A DNA stretch of 5,898 nt, taken from Robiginitomaculum sp. Lineage in GTDB: Bacteria > Pseudomonadota > Alphaproteobacteria > Caulobacterales > Maricaulaceae. The translations under genes were made by a program, and so were the position numbers. This document shows positions 5,528 through 5,898 of the stretch, one piece after another. Location: assembly GCA_002733735.2 (NCBI GenBank), contig NVWT02000011.1, positions 62,169-68,066 of the forward strand, in the 5' to 3' direction. Below the pieces are notes generated by a model that ran no database searches, was not told where the DNA came from, and worked only from the letters and a program-made list of their open reading frames with translations. How positions within the stretch are numbered: the stretch's first letter is position 1; every line of letters begins with the position of its first letter.

Positions 5528-5559
5528 CATAAACCAAGCTTTGCAAAAGGCACCTGTAA
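5514..5559. repeat. Perfect 8-base inverted repeat across the convergent gene ends
   Basis: TTACAGGT (5514-5521) is the exact reverse complement of ACCTGTAA (5552-5559), with 30 bases between. The right arm lies in the last codons of the phosphatase gene on the minus strand. It competes with the small hairpin at 5508-5524 for the same bases. Neither strand has a T-run just outside the outer arm, so it is not a textbook bidirectional terminator. Confidence 0.35.
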
Positions 5560-5898
5560 TTCGCGCTGCACACCGCCTTCTATATCCTTTATTTGCATAA
5601 TTAATTTACGACCCTGCCAATCAATATCGATCAAGCCGTAATTATTTATACCAACGGCATCTACTACTTGTAGAGTATCGTATTCTGTTGGCTCACTGGT
5701 AAAGCTCATATTCAAGGGCGATGAAGTAAACTCATACAAGGAATAATCATCAGAGTTTTTCTTCTCGTAAAATGCGGCAACATGGCGATCGCCGGAAATT
5801 ATCACCACACCCTTGGCTCCGCTTTGCTCTACTGTGGTGAAAAACTTATCCCTTTGTGGAGTAAATTCGCGCCATGATTCCCAACCATGATCAGCGGC
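5527..5898 (-). CDS. PhoD-like alkaline phosphatase/phosphodiesterase, C-terminal fragment (5' end beyond window)
   Basis: The reading frame is open from the right edge to the TGA at 5529-5527, giving 123 codons; the true start lies outside the window. Residues in the visible part include WESWREFTPQRDKFF (6-20), typical of the segment of PhoD-like enzymes before the final metal site. GVVIISGDRHVAAFYE (30-45) follows, where GDRH is the calcineurin-like metal-binding signature, and then YEFTSSPLN (56-64), a conserved PhoD C-terminal block. Such enzymes hydrolyse phosphate mono- or diesters with Fe/Ca or similar metals, are usually exported by the Tat pathway, and often serve phosphate scavenging. 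No export signal can be checked here because the N-terminus is absent. The gene converges on the glycosyltransferase gene with 17 bases between the stops. A GTG at 5808 is an internal codon, not the start. Family confidence is good; substrate is unknown. Confidence 0.85.
   Translation of the reverse strand, partial: AADHGWESWREFTPQRDKFFTTVEQSGAKGVVIISGDRHVAAFYEKKNSDDYSLYEFTSSPLNMSFTSEPTEYDTLQVVDAVGINNYGLIDIDWQGRKLIMQIKDIEGGVQRELQVPFAKLGL

Noticed and set aside
1..5898. CRISPR arrays, tRNA genes, insertion sequences and attachment sites
   Set aside because: No regularly spaced repeats, cloverleaf-like segments, transposase motifs or terminal inverted repeats were seen on either strand.

Overview
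The window (roughly 45% G+C by eye) looks like chromosomal DNA from a proteobacterium, most likely an alphaproteobacterium. The SucC sequence has the alphaproteobacterial flavour (for example KAQIHAGGRGKGGGV and FDVDPATGIMPHHGR), and bufferin-type clusters are known from Caulobacter and other proteobacteria. The lineage call is an inference from family resemblance and was not tested by a search.

Layout. Positions 1-1931 (minus strand) hold sucC and the first 253 codons of sucD, the two subunits of succinyl-CoA synthetase. Positions 1932-2071 carry a good sigma70-like promoter for sucC. Positions 2072-4558 (minus strand) form a compact four-gene operon: bufA (DUF2282 precursor peptide with a Sec signal and four Cys), bufB (DUF692 / MNIO multinuclear iron oxidase), bufC (DUF2063 partner protein) and a DoxX-family membrane protein. 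Positions 4559-4705 are a divergent intergenic region. Positions 4706-5509 (plus strand) encode a family 2 glycosyltransferase of the lipopolysaccharide-core type. Positions 5527-5898 (minus strand, running off the right edge) encode the C-terminal part of a PhoD-like phosphatase, convergent with the glycosyltransferase.

The centrepiece is the bufABC-doxX operon, a bufferin-type RiPP system. BufA is exported through Sec, and its cysteines are the expected substrates of the BufB/BufC oxidase pair, which in related systems converts Cys into copper-binding heterocycles. DoxX proteins commonly accompany these clusters in the inner membrane, with an unclear role. Gene overlaps (8 nt bufB/bufC, 20 nt bufC/doxX) point to translational coupling of the enzyme genes. 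In contrast, bufA is separated from bufB by a strong 11-bp hairpin that buries the bufB ribosome binding site and displays its GTG start in the loop. This is a plausible way to make much more precursor than enzyme. No metal-responsive regulator or ECF sigma factor gene is visible in the window.

No mobile element, tRNA, rRNA or CRISPR array was seen, and there is no gene-free stretch longer than about 150 bases.
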